A stretch of 64,000 nt of DNA, taken from Hyphomicrobiales bacterium. GTDB taxonomy: Bacteria; Pseudomonadota; Alphaproteobacteria; Rhizobiales; Beijerinckiaceae. Positions 46,575 through 55,754 of the stretch are shown here, piece after piece. Positions within the stretch are counted from its first letter, which is position 1. Each line of letters starts with the position of its first letter. Below the pieces are notes generated by a model, which worked only from the letters and a program-made list of their open reading frames with translations, did not search any database and was not told where the DNA came from. Where the stretch lies: the NCBI GenBank assembly GCA_017302635.1, contig JAFLCX010000002.1, forward strand, positions 868,975 through 932,974. The letters are read 5' to 3'. Both the position numbers and the translations under genes were made by a program.

Positions 46575-46588
46575 GGGCGGAGGGTATC

Positions 46589-47122
46589 ATGTCGAAGGTC
46601 GGCAAGAAGCCTGTTGACGTCCCCGCGGGTGTGACTCCGCGCGTCGAAGGCCAGAACGTGTTCATGAAGGGTCCGAAGGGCGAGCTTTCGTTCCGGGTTC
46701 CGGATGACGTGGCGGTGGTGCTCGAAGGCAACCAGATCACGGTGAACCCGCGGACGGAGACCCGTCAGGCGCGCGCCCTGTGGGGCACGAGCCGCGCGCA
46801 GCTCAACAACATCGCCACTGGCGTATCGAAGGGCTTCGAGAAGAAGCTCGAGATCAACGGTGTCGGTTACAAGGCTGCGGCCCAGGGCAAGAGCCTCAAT
46901 CTCTCGCTCGGCTACAGCCATGAAGTGATCTACACGGTTCCAGCCGGGATTTCGGTTGCGACCCCGAAGCCGACGGAAATCGTCGTGACGGGCGTCGACC
47001 GCCAGCAGGTTGGCCAGGTTGCTGCTGAAATCCGTGCCTATCGTGGTCCCGAGCCCTACAAGGGCAAAGGCGTCAAGTACGAGGGCGAGTTCATCTTCCG
47101 CAAGGAAGGCAAGAAGAAGTAA
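46589..47122 (+). CDS. rplF: 50S ribosomal protein L6
   Basis: 177-residue L6 at the factor-binding region. [12 protein letters not shown] at the start and [25 protein letters not shown] near the end (partly shown; [12 protein letters not shown] is the signature) are present. GGCGGAGGG precedes the ATG. Confidence 0.99.
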   Translation: MSKVGKKPVDVPAGVTPRVEGQNVFMKGPKGELSFRVPDDVAVVLEGNQITVNPRTETRQARALWGTSRAQLNNIATGVSKGFEKKLEINGVGYKAAAQGKSLNLSLGYSHEVIYTVPAGISVATPKPTEIVVTGVDRQQVGQVAAEIRAYRGPEPYKGKGVKYEGEFIFRKEGKKK

Positions 47123-47134
47123 GGCGAGGGCGAT

Positions 47135-47494
47135 ATGGCACAACTTTCCCCGATTGAACGGCGCAAGGCGCGCGTTCGCCGGCAGGTTCGTGCGGCGGCC
47201 AATGGCCGCCCGCGCCTGTCTGTTTTCCGCTCCTCGAAGCAGATCTACGCTCAGATCATCGACGATGCGCAGGGAGTCACGGTCGTGGCTGCCTCGTCTG
47301 TCGAGAAGGATCTGCGCGGCAAGCTCAAGACCGGCGCGGACATCGAAGCCGCGAAGACGATCGGCAAGCTCATCGCTGAGCGTGCCGTGAAGGCCGGTAT
47401 CACCACGGTTGTCTTCGATCGCGGTTCGTATCTCTACCACGGGCGTGTGAAGGCGCTCGCGGAAGGTGCCCGCGAAGGCGGACTTGATTTCTGA
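47135..47494 (+). CDS. rplR: 50S ribosomal protein L18
   Basis: 119-residue L18, the 5S rRNA-binding protein of the central protuberance. [40 protein letters not shown] and the C-terminal [20 protein letters not shown] (landmarks) are typical. An unusually wide 131-base gap with two hairpins follows. Confidence 0.98.
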   Translation: MAQLSPIERRKARVRRQVRAAANGRPRLSVFRSSKQIYAQIIDDAQGVTVVAASSVEKDLRGKLKTGADIEAAKTIGKLIAERAVKAGITTVVFDRGSYLYHGRVKALAEGAREGGLDF

Positions 47495-47528
47495 GCCCGA
47501 AACGGCTTTGAGAACTGAAGTATGGACC

Positions 47529-47577
47529 GGGCGGAGCGATCCGCCCGTGCTCATGTGGGGATGGTCATGCCATTCCC
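47529..47577 (+). promoter_or_regulatory. Two hairpins in the rplR-rpsE gap
   Basis: GGGCGGA-GCGA-TCCGCCC (47529-47546) is a perfect 7-bp stem closed by a GCGA (GNRA) tetraloop. GGGGATGG-TCATG-CCATTCCC (47557-47577) follows with one G-T pair. rplR-rpsE is normally tight, so this is a possible internal regulatory or processing point. Confidence 0.55.
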
Positions 47578-47625
47578 GCCAAGCGAGCGGCAGGTTCCCT
47601 GTCCGCGCAAGTGAGGAAGAAAGAA

Positions 47626-48228
47626 ATGGCAGCAGAACGTGAAGGTGGCGGTGGCCGCTCCCGCGAGGGTGGTCGTCGCCGCGAGCGCGAAGGCGAGCGC
47701 GAAGAGCGCGACAACGAGTTTGTCGATCGCCTTGTTCATATCAACCGCGTCGCCAAGACCGTGAAGGGTGGCCGCCGCATGGCGTTCGCCGCTCTCGTGG
47801 TCGTGGGCGACCAGAAGGGCCGCGTCGGTTTCGGCCACGGCAAGGCGCGCGAAGTGCCGGAAGCCATCCGCAAGGCGACTGAAAGCGCCAAGCGTGGCCT
47901 CCTGCGCGTCTCGTTGCGCGATGGCCGCACCCTGCATCACGATGTCCGTGGGCATCATGGCGCAGGCAAGGTTCTCCTGCGTTCGGCGCCTCCGGGCACC
48001 GGCATCATCGCGGGTGGCCCGATGCGCGCGATCCTCGAATGCGTCGGCATGAGCGACGTTGTCGCGAAGTCGCTCGGTTCGTCGAACCCCTACAACATGG
48101 TCCGTGCGACCTTTGATGCCCTGAAGTCGGAAGACAGCCCGCGTTCGGTCGCGGCGCGTCGCGGCATGAAGGTCTCGGTTCTGCAGGCTCGTCGCCAGGT
48201 TGAAGGCGCCGAGGCGTCGGACGCATAA
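47626..48228 (+). CDS. rpsE: 30S ribosomal protein S5
   Basis: 200-residue S5 of the decoding fidelity and mRNA helicase region. The core begins at [20 protein letters not shown], and [19 protein letters not shown] and [17 protein letters not shown] follow. The first 33 residues are an Arg/Glu/Gly-rich low-complexity tail, longer than in E. coli. AGGAAGAAAG precedes the ATG at 47626. Confidence 0.98.
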   Translation: MAAEREGGGGRSREGGRRREREGEREERDNEFVDRLVHINRVAKTVKGGRRMAFAALVVVGDQKGRVGFGHGKAREVPEAIRKATESAKRGLLRVSLRDGRTLHHDVRGHHGAGKVLLRSAPPGTGIIAGGPMRAILECVGMSDVVAKSLGSSNPYNMVRATFDALKSEDSPRSVAARRGMKVSVLQARRQVEGAEASDA

Positions 48229-48240
48229 GGGGGTCTTGTC

Positions 48241-48435
48241 ATGGCGAAAGCAGCACTCAAGACCATCACCGTCGAGCAGTATGGCAGCCCGTCGCGCCGT
48301 CCGGCCGACCAGCGCGCCACTCTGATTGGCCTGAAACTGAACAAGATCGGCCGTCGCTCGGTCCTTCCTGACAACCCCTCGACGCGGGGCATGGTCGCGA
48401 AGGTCGCGCATCTCGTCCGCATCATCGAGCAGTGA
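48241..48435 (+). CDS. rpmD: 50S ribosomal protein L30
   Basis: 64-residue L30. [20 protein letters not shown] and [20 protein letters not shown] (the LNK signature) are conserved. It is found in its usual place between rpsE and rplO, 12 bases after rpsE. Confidence 0.97.
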   Translation: MAKAALKTITVEQYGSPSRRPADQRATLIGLKLNKIGRRSVLPDNPSTRGMVAKVAHLVRIIEQ

Positions 48436-48445
48436 GGAGGGTCGG

Positions 48446-48928
48446 ATGAAACTCAACGATCTGCGTGACAATGAAGGCGCCACCAAGGACCGGATGCGTG
48501 TCGGCCGAGGTATCGGCTCCGGCAAGGGCAAGACCGGCGGCCGCGGCGTGAAGGGTCAGAAGGCCCGCACCGGCGTGGCTGTGAAGGGCTTCGAAGGCGG
48601 CCAGATGCCGCTGCATCGTCGCCTGCCGAAGCGTGGCTTCAACAACTACAACGCGCTCGACCTCAACGAGGTGAATATCGGGCGTATTCAGCAGGCGGTC
48701 GATGCCAAGAAGCTCGATCCGAAGGCGGTGGTGACGATCGACGTTCTCGTGGCTGCGGGCGTTTGCTCACGGGTTCGAGACGGCGTGAAGATCCTCGGCG
48801 TCGGCGAACTCAAGGCGAAGCTCGCTTTCGAGGTCTTCCGGGCCTCGAAGAGCGCGGTTGCCGCGATCGAGAAGGCCGGCGGCTCGGTGAAGCTTCTTGC
48901 TCCCGCCCGCGAAGCTGCGAGCGCCTGA
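48446..48928 (+). CDS. rplO: 50S ribosomal protein L15
   Basis: 160-residue L15, a late-assembly 23S binder. [20 protein letters not shown] and [20 protein letters not shown] mark the Gly-rich N-terminus; the C-terminal domain has [18 protein letters not shown] hairpin follows the stop before secY. Confidence 0.98.
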   Translation: MKLNDLRDNEGATKDRMRVGRGIGSGKGKTGGRGVKGQKARTGVAVKGFEGGQMPLHRRLPKRGFNNYNALDLNEVNIGRIQQAVDAKKLDPKAVVTIDVLVAAGVCSRVRDGVKILGVGELKAKLAFEVFRASKSAVAAIEKAGGSVKLLAPAREAASA

Positions 48929-48938
48929 TAAAATCCGG

Positions 48939-48966
48939 CGGCACCGGTGGAAATTCTCCGGTGCCG
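48939..48966 (+). other. Hairpin after rplO
   Basis: CGGCACCGG pairs perfectly with CCGGTGCCG around a 10-base loop, 10 bases after the rplO stop. No T run follows. The rest of the 204-base gap before secY also holds CGTGCC-AAA-GGCACG (49027-49041). It could lower readthrough into secY or stabilise the upstream mRNA. Confidence 0.5.
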
Positions 48967-49132
48967 TTGATACCTAAGAAGAGAATGGGGTGCCCCCCGT
49001 CTCCCCAAGGCTTGAAGCGCGGGGGACGTGCCAAAGGCACGGGATCGGGGAAGGCGCTGAACAATTTCGGCAGTGGCCTTCCGTGCGCCAAAAAGCCCGG
49101 TAGACCGCTCGCGTGAGGGGACAGGGCCGGCC

Positions 49133-50464
49133 ATGGCATCCGCAGCAGAACAGCTTGCAGCAAATCTGAATTTCGGCGCGCTTGCGAAAGCGGAAGAGCT
49201 GAAGAAGCGCATTTGGTTTACGCTGGGCGCGCTGCTGGTCTATCGCCTCGGCACCTATATTCCGCTGCCGGGAATCAACCCCGAATCGGTGGCGGAAATC
49301 TTCAAGCAGCAGCAGGCTGGCGTGCTTGGGTTGTTCAACATGTTCTCCGGTGGTGCGGTGGGGCGTCTCGCGATTTTCGCGCTGAACATCATGCCCTACA
49401 TCTCGGCCTCGATCATCATCCAGCTGATGACCTCGGTGTCGCCCACACTCGAAGCCTTGAAGAAGGAAGGCGAGGCTGGGCGCCGGCAGATCAACCAGTA
49501 TACGCGCTATCTCACTCTTGTGCTGGCGCTCTTCCAGGCCTGGGGCATTGCCGTCGGCCTGCAGAGCTCGGGCGCGATCGTGCAGAATCCGGGTCCGTTC
49601 TTCATTCTCTCGACCGTGATTACGCTCACGGGCGGCACCCTGTTCCTGATGTGGCTCGGCGAGCAGATCACCAGCCGCGGCATCGGCAACGGCACGTCGC
49701 TGATCATCTTCGCCGGTATCGTGGCGGAATTGCCCTCGGCAATTGCCGGGACGCTGGAACTCGGCCGCCAGGGCGCGCTCTCTACCGGCCTGATTCTCGG
49801 CGTCATCGTGATGGTCGTGGCGGTGATCTTCGGCATCGTATTCTTCGAGCGGGCGCAGCGCCGGCTGCTGATCAACTATCCGAAGCGCCAGATGGGCAAC
49901 CGTGTGTTCGAGGGGCAGACCTCGTTCCTGCCTCTGAAGCTGAATACAGCGGGCGTCATCCCGCCGATTTTTGCCTCGTCCTTGCTGCTGATGCCGACGA
50001 CGATCGCGAGCTTTGCCCAGACCGGCGGCCCGCAATGGCTCCAGACCATGAACACCTATCTTGGTCATGGTCGGCCGCTCTACATGCTGCTTTATGCGGC
50101 CCTGATCATCTTTTTTGCGTTCTTCTACACCGCGATTGTGTTCAACCCGACCGAAACCGCTGACAACCTGAAGAAGCAGGGCGGGTTCATCCCCGGCATC
50201 CGCCCCGGCGAGAAGACCGCTGCGCATATCGACAACGTGCTCTCGCGCATCACGGTGATCGGCGCGATCTACCTCACGGTCGTCTGTCTCTTACCCGAAT
50301 TTCTTATATCCGCCGCAGCCCTGCCGTTCTATTTCGGAGGAACATCCATCCTCATTGTCGTTTCCGTGACGATGGATACAGTGGCCCAGGTGCACGGCTA
50401 TCTGCTGGCGCATCAATACGAGGGCCTCGTCAAGAAGGCTAAGCTGCGGGGGTCGAAACGCTAA
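49133..50464 (+). CDS. secY: Protein translocase subunit SecY
   Basis: 443-residue SecY channel with ten membrane helices. [20 protein letters not shown] and [12 protein letters not shown] are the family signatures, and the plug and lateral gate regions are complete; GMPRYTA-type loops are replaced by the standard alphaproteobacterial [13 protein letters not shown] cytosolic loop. The ATG at 49133 ([13 protein letters not shown]) was chosen over an upstream codon at 49073 without a binding site. adk begins at the base after its stop. Confidence 0.98.
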   Translation: MASAAEQLAANLNFGALAKAEELKKRIWFTLGALLVYRLGTYIPLPGINPESVAEIFKQQQAGVLGLFNMFSGGAVGRLAIFALNIMPYISASIIIQLMTSVSPTLEALKKEGEAGRRQINQYTRYLTLVLALFQAWGIAVGLQSSGAIVQNPGPFFILSTVITLTGGTLFLMWLGEQITSRGIGNGTSLIIFAGIVAELPSAIAGTLELGRQGALSTGLILGVIVMVVAVIFGIVFFERAQRRLLINYPKRQMGNRVFEGQTSFLPLKLNTAGVIPPIFASSLLLMPTTIASFAQTGGPQWLQTMNTYLGHGRPLYMLLYAALIIFFAFFYTAIVFNPTETADNLKKQGGFIPGIRPGEKTAAHIDNVLSRITVIGAIYLTVVCLLPEFLISAAALPFYFGGTSILIVVSVTMDTVAQVHGYLLAHQYEGLVKKAKLRGSKR

Positions 50465-51046
50465 ATGAGATTGATCTTGCTGGGTCCGCCCGGTGCGGGG
50501 AAGGGGACGCAGGCGCAACGCCTCGTCGAGAAATTCGGTATCGTCCAGCTTTCGACCGGCGACATGTTGCGCGCCGCCGTCGCAGCCGGGACTCCGGTTG
50601 GCCTTCAGGCGAAGGCGGTGATGGAATCGGGCGGGCTGGTCTCGGACGAGATCGTCATCGGAATCATCCGCGACCGGATTCAGGAGCCTGACGCCAAGAA
50701 GGGTTTCATCCTCGATGGATTCCCGCGCACGGTCGCACAGGCTGAAGCGCTGGAGGGCCTTCTCGGCCGTGAGGGTCTGAAACTCAATGCTGTGATCGAG
50801 CTTCAGGTCGACCAGAACAAGCTGGTGGATCGCATCGTCAAGCGCGCGGCGGACGCCAAGGCCGCCGGGCAGCCGGTGCGCAAGGACGACGACCCGGAAG
50901 TCTTCAAGACCCGTCTTGCGGCTTACAATCGCGATACAGCGGCCGTAACTCCGTTCTATGCGGCGCGCGGGGCTCTTTCGGTGATCGACGGCATGCAGCC
51001 GATCGAAGCTGTGGCGGGCGCGATCGACCGGGTTCTTGCCCATTAA
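50465..51046 (+). CDS. adk: Adenylate kinase
   Basis: 193-residue short-type adenylate kinase interconverting ATP, ADP and AMP. The P-loop is [11 protein letters not shown] (8-18), and the AMP-binding DGFPRT (about 83-88) is present. The LID is reduced ([17 protein letters not shown]) with no zinc Cys, the usual short alphaproteobacterial form. The ATG directly follows the secY stop (TAAATG), so the pair is coupled. A terminator closes the unit. Confidence 0.98.
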   Translation: MRLILLGPPGAGKGTQAQRLVEKFGIVQLSTGDMLRAAVAAGTPVGLQAKAVMESGGLVSDEIVIGIIRDRIQEPDAKKGFILDGFPRTVAQAEALEGLLGREGLKLNAVIELQVDQNKLVDRIVKRAADAKAAGQPVRKDDDPEVFKTRLAAYNRDTAAVTPFYAARGALSVIDGMQPIEAVAGAIDRVLAH

Positions 51047-51055
51047 GGAGAAAAC

Positions 51056-51087
51056 CCGAGGCGGGATCGGTTCGCCTTCGGTTTTTT
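51056..51087 (+). terminator. Rho-independent terminator after adk
   Basis: CCCGAGGCG pairs with CGCCTTCGG (one bulged base) and is followed by six T (51082-51087). It separates secY-adk from the alpha operon. Confidence 0.75.
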
Positions 51088-51100
51088 GATGAATTCGGGC

Positions 51101-51129
51101 TTGACGCGGGTGACGCTTCTGTCTATCCG
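51101..51129 (+). promoter_or_regulatory. Sigma-70-type promoter of the alpha operon (rpsM)
   Basis: TTGACG (51101-51106), a 17-base spacer and TATCCG (51124-51129) form a good housekeeping promoter. It sits right after the adk terminator and about 190 bases before rpsM, so the transcript should have a roughly 180-base leader. Confidence 0.65.
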
Positions 51130-51320
51130 CAAGCCCTTACCGACGAAGGCTTTCGCGCGGGTTGACCGCGCGTTTTGCTTTTGGCCGCAAGCGAGCCGGG
51201 TTTCGGCTCCGTTGCCGTCACCCGTCGGAAGCCAGGATTTTGCCGTGGGATGTTCGCATCCCGTTGGAAGAAGCGGGGCAGGGCGTTCCTGTTCCTCGTG
51301 AGCGGTTGAGGAGAAGAGCG

Positions 51321-51689
51321 GTGGCTCGTATTGCCGGCGTCAATATTCCGACGAACAAGCGCGTGATGATCGCGCTGCGTTACATTCACGGCATTGGTCC
51401 GGTGAATGCTGTGGAAATCTGCCAGAAGGTCGGCATCCCGGCCGAGCGGCGCGTGAACCAGTTGAGCGACGCCGAAGTGCTCCAGATCCGCGAGGCGATC
51501 GACCGCGATTATATCGTGGAAGGTGACCTGCGCCGCGAGACGGCGATGAACATCAAGCGCCTGATGGATCTCGGCTGCTATCGCGGCCTGCGCCATCGCC
51601 GTGGCCTGCCGGTTCACGGTCAGCGCACGAGCACCAATGCGCGGACCCGCAAGGGCAAGTCGAAGCCGATCGCCGGCAAGAAGAAGTAA
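51321..51689 (+). CDS. rpsM: 30S ribosomal protein S13
   Basis: 122-residue S13 on the 30S head touching the P-site tRNA. The GTG at 51321 gives (Met)[19 protein letters not shown], the invariant N-terminus, and GAGGAGAAG lies just upstream. [20 protein letters not shown] and the Lys-rich tail end it. It is the first gene of the alpha operon. Confidence 0.98.
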   Translation: MARIAGVNIPTNKRVMIALRYIHGIGPVNAVEICQKVGIPAERRVNQLSDAEVLQIREAIDRDYIVEGDLRRETAMNIKRLMDLGCYRGLRHRRGLPVHGQRTSTNARTRKGKSKPIAGKKK

Positions 51690-51755
51690 CTTTTTCCGAG
51701 AGGGCTGGTGCCTTTTTGGCGCCGCCTGCCGGTCTGAAACGAAAGCGCTGAGAGC

Positions 51756-52145
51756 ATGGCCAAGGAAGCAACCCGAGTTCGCCGCCGCGAACGCAAGAAC
51801 ATCGTGTCGGGCATCGTTCACGTGAACGCCTCGTTCAACAACACGATGATCACCATCACTGACGCGCAGGGCAATACGATTGCCTGGTCGACCTCGGGCA
51901 CGATGGGTTTCAAGGGTTCGAAGAAGTCCACGCCGTATGCGGCGCAGGTTGCCGCCGAAGATGCCGCCCGAAAGGCCTCCGAGCATGGCATGCGCACGGT
52001 CGAGGTTGAGGTTTGCGGTCCGGGTTCGGGGCGTGAATCGGCTCTGCGTGCGCTTCAGGCTGCCGGGTTCAATGTCACGTCCATCCGCGATGTGACTCCG
52101 ATCCCGCATAATGGTTGCCGGCCGCGCAAGCGCCGCCGCGTCTGA
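51756..52145 (+). CDS. rpsK: 30S ribosomal protein S11
   Basis: 129-residue S11 on the 30S platform. [36 protein letters not shown] and the C-terminal [18 protein letters not shown] are invariant in the family. It follows rpsM by 66 bases and leads to rpoA. Confidence 0.99.
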   Translation: MAKEATRVRRRERKNIVSGIVHVNASFNNTMITITDAQGNTIAWSTSGTMGFKGSKKSTPYAAQVAAEDAARKASEHGMRTVEVEVCGPGSGRESALRALQAAGFNVTSIRDVTPIPHNGCRPRKRRRV

Positions 52146-52227
52146 TTTCGTATTCCGCGTCCAATCGCGTTCATCTCATGATCCGCGCCCGGCGCGGATC
52201 GTTCCGTATCCGCCGAGGGGTTTGCAC

Positions 52228-53244
52228 GTGATCCAGAAGAACTGGCAGGAACTGATCAAGCCAAAGAAGCTCGAGATCCATCCGGGTGACGATGCCGGTC
52301 GCTCCGCGACCGTGATCGCCGAGCCGCTGGAGCGTGGTTTCGGCATGACGCTCGGCAACGCGCTGCGTCGCGTGCTGCTGTCTTCGCTTCAGGGGGCCGC
52401 CATCACGGCCATCCATATCGATGGCGTGCTGCACGAATTCTCCTCGATTCCCGGCGTCCGTGAGGATGTGACGGATATCGTGCTGAACGTGAAGGACATC
52501 GCGCTCAAGATGAGCGGCGACGGCACCAAGCGCCTGATGCTGCGCAAGCAGGGGCCGGGTGTGGTCACCGCCGGTGACATCGGCGTGACCGGCGATATCC
52601 AGGTTCTCAACCCGGAACTCGAAATATGCACGCTCGACGAGGGTGCCGAACTGCGCATGGAGCTGCATGTTTCCACCGGCAAGGGCTATGTTCCGTCCGA
52701 GCGCAACCGCCCTGAAGATGCGATGATCGGCCTGATCCCGGTCGACAGCCTGTTTTCTCCGGTGCGGAAGGTTTCCTACCGCGTCGAGAACACCCGTTCG
52801 GGCCAGATTCTCGATTACGACAAGCTCACGATGACGATCGAAACCGATGGTTCGGTGACACCGGAAGACGCGCTCGCCTATTCGGCGCGTATCCTTCAGG
52901 ACCAGCTCGATATCTTCCTGAACTTCGAAGAGCCGAAGAAGCAGGAATCGGCGCCCGCCATTCCGGATCTCGCCTTCAACCCGGCTTTGCTGAAGAAGGT
53001 GGACGAACTCGAGCTTTCGGTGCGTTCGGCCAACTGCCTGAAGAACGACAACATCGTCTACATCGGCGACCTCATTCAGAAGTCCGAGGCGGAAATGCTC
53101 CGCACACCGAACTTCGGCCGCAAGTCGCTCAACGAGATCAAGGAAGTGCTCGCACAGATGGGGCTGCATCTCGGCATGGAAGTGCCGGGCTGGCCGCCCG
53201 AGAACATCGAAGATCTCGCGAAGCGTTTCGAAGAACATTACTGA
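52228..53244 (+). CDS. rpoA: RNA polymerase subunit alpha
   Basis: 338-residue alpha subunit. The N-terminal assembly domain has [20 protein letters not shown] and [14 protein letters not shown]; the C-terminal domain has [20 protein letters not shown] and [16 protein letters not shown] for UP-element and activator contacts. The start is GTG at 52228 with CGAGGGG upstream, which gives the classic (Met)[11 protein letters not shown]. An upstream in-frame codon at 52111 was rejected. Confidence 0.99.
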   Translation: MIQKNWQELIKPKKLEIHPGDDAGRSATVIAEPLERGFGMTLGNALRRVLLSSLQGAAITAIHIDGVLHEFSSIPGVREDVTDIVLNVKDIALKMSGDGTKRLMLRKQGPGVVTAGDIGVTGDIQVLNPELEICTLDEGAELRMELHVSTGKGYVPSERNRPEDAMIGLIPVDSLFSPVRKVSYRVENTRSGQILDYDKLTMTIETDGSVTPEDALAYSARILQDQLDIFLNFEEPKKQESAPAIPDLAFNPALLKKVDELELSVRSANCLKNDNIVYIGDLIQKSEAEMLRTPNFGRKSLNEIKEVLAQMGLHLGMEVPGWPPENIEDLAKRFEEHY

Positions 53245-53250
53245 TCGTCT

Positions 53251-53273
53251 CCCGACGGCTATCGGCCGTCGGG
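53251..53273 (+). other. Hairpin between rpoA and rplQ
   Basis: CCCGACGGC pairs perfectly with GCCGTCGGG (9 bp, 5-base loop) 6 bases after the rpoA stop. No T run follows, so it is more likely a stabiliser or attenuator than a terminator. Confidence 0.55.
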
Positions 53274-53329
53274 CGGCCTAACCGCAGCCATTCCTTGACA
53301 CGGTGGCTGTCAGATTTTGGAGAAAATCC

Positions 53330-53752
53330 ATGCGTCACGGTTTCCGCGGTCGTCGCCTGTCGCGCACGTCCAGCCATCGCAAGGCGATGTTTGCCAATCT
53401 TGCGCAGGCTCTCATTTCCCACGAGCAGATTGTCACCACGCTTCCCAAGGCGAAGGACCTGCGTCCGATCGTTGAGAAGCTGGTCACGCTTGGCAAGAAG
53501 GGTGGCCTCACCGCCCGCCGTCAGGCGATTGCGGAGCTGCGCGATGTCGAACTCGTCAAGAAACTCTTCGATGTGCTCGCCCCGCGTTATGCAACCCGTC
53601 CGGGTGGATATCTGCGAATCATGAAGGCGGGTTTCCGCTATGGTGATTCGGCCCCGATGGCCGTGATCGAGTTTGTCGATCGCGATGTCGATGCCAAGGG
53701 CAAGGCTGATCGCGAGCGCTCGGCGGCTGAACCGGCACCGGTTGCCGCCTGA
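53330..53752 (+). CDS. rplQ: 50S ribosomal protein L17
   Basis: 140-residue L17 near the tunnel exit. [20 protein letters not shown] (start 53330) and [20 protein letters not shown] are conserved; the C-terminus is Ala/Pro-rich. TTGGAGAAAA precedes the ATG. It closes the alpha operon and is followed by a terminator. Confidence 0.99.
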   Translation: MRHGFRGRRLSRTSSHRKAMFANLAQALISHEQIVTTLPKAKDLRPIVEKLVTLGKKGGLTARRQAIAELRDVELVKKLFDVLAPRYATRPGGYLRIMKAGFRYGDSAPMAVIEFVDRDVDAKGKADRERSAAEPAPVAA

Positions 53753-53777
53753 ATTCGGCTTCAACCATGACATTCGG

Positions 53778-53801
53778 AGGCGGCGCAAGCCGCCTTTTTT
53801 T
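53778..53801 (+). terminator. Rho-independent terminator after rplQ
   Basis: AGGCGGC-GCAA-GCCGCCT followed by seven T (53795-53801). It ends the ribosomal gene block, 4 bases before the end of the convergent BLUF gene. Confidence 0.95.
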
Positions 53802-53804
53802 GTT

Positions 53805-54242
53805 TCAAGAATCTGTTGAAAGGCGCGTGATTTCCGCCTGCTTCTGTGCGTGGCGGATGATGCGATCGAACGGGAAATCCAGCGCCGAATCGAACGCAGA
53901 GCGTTGGAGGATCGCGGAGAGGGGTGTGCCCAGCATCGGTCCGTGCGAATAGCCCATCGCCCAATCCGGAAACAGGCGCTCGCGCACGAAGCGCGTTTCC
54001 ACGAGCTTGACATGGATATGGCGCCGGTCGGCCAGAATTCGGCGGAAAAGCGAAGTGATCGCCTGCGCTTCACCCTCCAGCACTTGCGCGAACCAGTCCG
54101 AACCCACAATCAGGAAGCCGGTGATGTCGTTGGCACCATTGTGCTGGCGCGCCGTGGCGATAATGTCAGAGACATGCATTCGCCCGGATTCCGAGCGAGG
54201 GTCAAAAGATGCCGAACTGGTATAGACGAGTTGTGTGATCAC
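53805..54242 (-). CDS. BLUF-domain blue-light photoreceptor
   Basis: 145-residue stand-alone BLUF protein that binds FAD and reports blue light through a hydrogen-bond switch. The three key residues are seen: Tyr7 in QLVYTS, Asn35 in ARQHN and Gln53 in FAQVLEGE; TGFLIV is the usual core strand. Trp in FPDWAMGYS is the semi-conserved lid position. The C-terminal helices carry no output domain, so it probably works by protein contact. A GTG start at 54242 aligns the N-terminus with the family; an upstream extension to 54317 would be non-homologous. The ribosome-binding site is weak. Confidence 0.87.
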   Translation of the reverse strand: MITQLVYTSSASFDPRSESGRMHVSDIIATARQHNGANDITGFLIVGSDWFAQVLEGEAQAITSLFRRILADRRHIHVKLVETRFVRERLFPDWAMGYSHGPMLGTPLSAILQRSAFDSALDFPFDRIIRHAQKQAEITRLSTDS

Positions 54243-54290
54243 GCCACGATGTCCAAGCCCGCCAACCCAAATGCCCTCAAGGAATATGGC

Positions 54291-55751
54291 ATGAATGCAA
54301 TGTTCAAGATAGTACAATATCTTCGCATGACCGGGATTGGCTTGGCTGTTGGACTATCTTTCTTCGTATTTCCCGTGGAAAAGCCGCTCGCACAGGGTGG
54401 GCCACTGGATTTTCTACGCCGGGGCGAGCCCCAGCGTGTGCCCGGTTCGAAGTCGGATATCGCGCTTTCCTTTGCGCCGGTGGTGAAAAAGGCCGCGCCC
54501 GCGGTGGTGAACATCTATGCCTCGCAGCGCAGCCCGCGCGCCCGCAATCCGTTCGAAGGTGATCCGTTCTTCGAGCGCTTTTTCGGGGGCGGCGCGCCCG
54601 AGCGCCAGCGTCAATCGGTCGGCTCCGGCGTGATTCTCGCTCGTGAGGGGCTGGTGGTCACCAATCACCACGTGATCGAGGGCATGACGGAAATCAGGGT
54701 TTCGCTCTCGGATCGGCGTGAGTTCGATGCGAGCGTGATGCTGCGCGACCCCAAGACCGATCTCGCCGTGCTGAAACTCAAATCATCCGAACAGTTTCCG
54801 TTCCTCGAACTTGCGAATTCCGATGATCTGGAGGTGGGCGACCTCGTGCTGGCCATCGGCAACCCGTTCGGGGTAGGCCAAACCGTGACGCAGGGCATCG
54901 TCTCGGCCGTGGCGCGCACGCAGGTGGGCATCTCGGACTACCAGTTTTTCATCCAGACCGATGCGGCCATCAATCCCGGCAATTCCGGCGGTGCATTGGT
55001 GGATATGGCGGGTCGCGTGACCGGCATCAACACCGCGATCTTTTCACGCTCCGGCGGCAGTCACGGCATCGGCTTTGCCGTCCCCGCGAACATGGTCGCG
55101 AGCGTGCTCGCCAGCGCCCGCCAGGGTGGCGGCATCGTGCGCCGGCCCTGGCTCGGAGCCTCGCTTCAACCCGTTACGAGCGAACTGGCGGAAAGCCTGT
55201 CACTCGCGCGGCCGGTCGGTGCGCTGGTCGCGGGTGTCGTCGCAGGCGGGCCGGCTGAAGCAGCGGGCCTCAAGCGGCTCGATGTCATCACGGCCGTGGA
55301 TGGTGTGCCGATCGATGATCCGGACGGCTTCGGCTTCCGTTTCGCGACGAAGCCTCTGGGCGGCGTGATGAAGATCACTGTGCTGCGTGGCGGCAAGCCA
55401 CAGGAAATGAGCATCGCGCTGCAAGGCGCGCCGGACGTGCCTGCGCGCAGCCCCGTAACCGTTTCGGTCAACTCGCCCTTCCGCGGCATCACCGTCGTGA
55501 ACAACAATCCGGCCGTGAAGGAAGAGTTCTCGGTTCACGGGGTCGAGGACGGCGTGATCGTCAGCGCGATCGAGCCCGGTTCGAATGCCGAGCAGGTCGG
55601 ATTCCAGACCGGTGATGTGATCCTCGCGCTCAACGGTCAGCGCATCGCCGATACCGCGACCTTTGATCGCCTGATGAAGAACCGCACCTATCTCTGGCGC
55701 ATGATCTTCAATCGCGGCGGCCAGACGCTGACCAGCACTTTCGGTGGCTGA
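54291..55751 (+). CDS. Do-like (DegP/DegQ) periplasmic serine protease
   Basis: 486-residue HtrA/Do-family protease and chaperone. A signal anchor covers about residues 9-33 with AQ as a plausible cleavage point. The triad is His127 (VTNHHVIEG), Asp157 (DPKTDLAVLKL) and Ser232 (INPGNSGGALVD). Two PDZ domains follow (about residues 290-385 and 395-486), the second with GSNAEQVGFQTGDVILALNGQ. AAGGAATATGGC supports the ATG at 54291; an upstream ATG at 54249 lacks a site. It starts 3 bases before rarA ends up downstream: rarA begins right after its stop. Degrades misfolded envelope proteins. Confidence 0.92.
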   Translation: MNAMFKIVQYLRMTGIGLAVGLSFFVFPVEKPLAQGGPLDFLRRGEPQRVPGSKSDIALSFAPVVKKAAPAVVNIYASQRSPRARNPFEGDPFFERFFGGGAPERQRQSVGSGVILAREGLVVTNHHVIEGMTEIRVSLSDRREFDASVMLRDPKTDLAVLKLKSSEQFPFLELANSDDLEVGDLVLAIGNPFGVGQTVTQGIVSAVARTQVGISDYQFFIQTDAAINPGNSGGALVDMAGRVTGINTAIFSRSGGSHGIGFAVPANMVASVLASARQGGGIVRRPWLGASLQPVTSELAESLSLARPVGALVAGVVAGGPAEAAGLKRLDVITAVDGVPIDDPDGFGFRFATKPLGGVMKITVLRGGKPQEMSIALQGAPDVPARSPVTVSVNSPFRGITVVNNNPAVKEEFSVHGVEDGVIVSAIEPGSNAEQVGFQTGDVILALNGQRIADTATFDRLMKNRTYLWRMIFNRGGQTLTSTFGG

Positions 55752-55754
55752 AAC

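Noticed and set aside
53295..53300. TTGACA before rplQ as a promoter
   Set aside because: No -10 box at the right distance, and the ATG is too close at 53330 to leave a leader.
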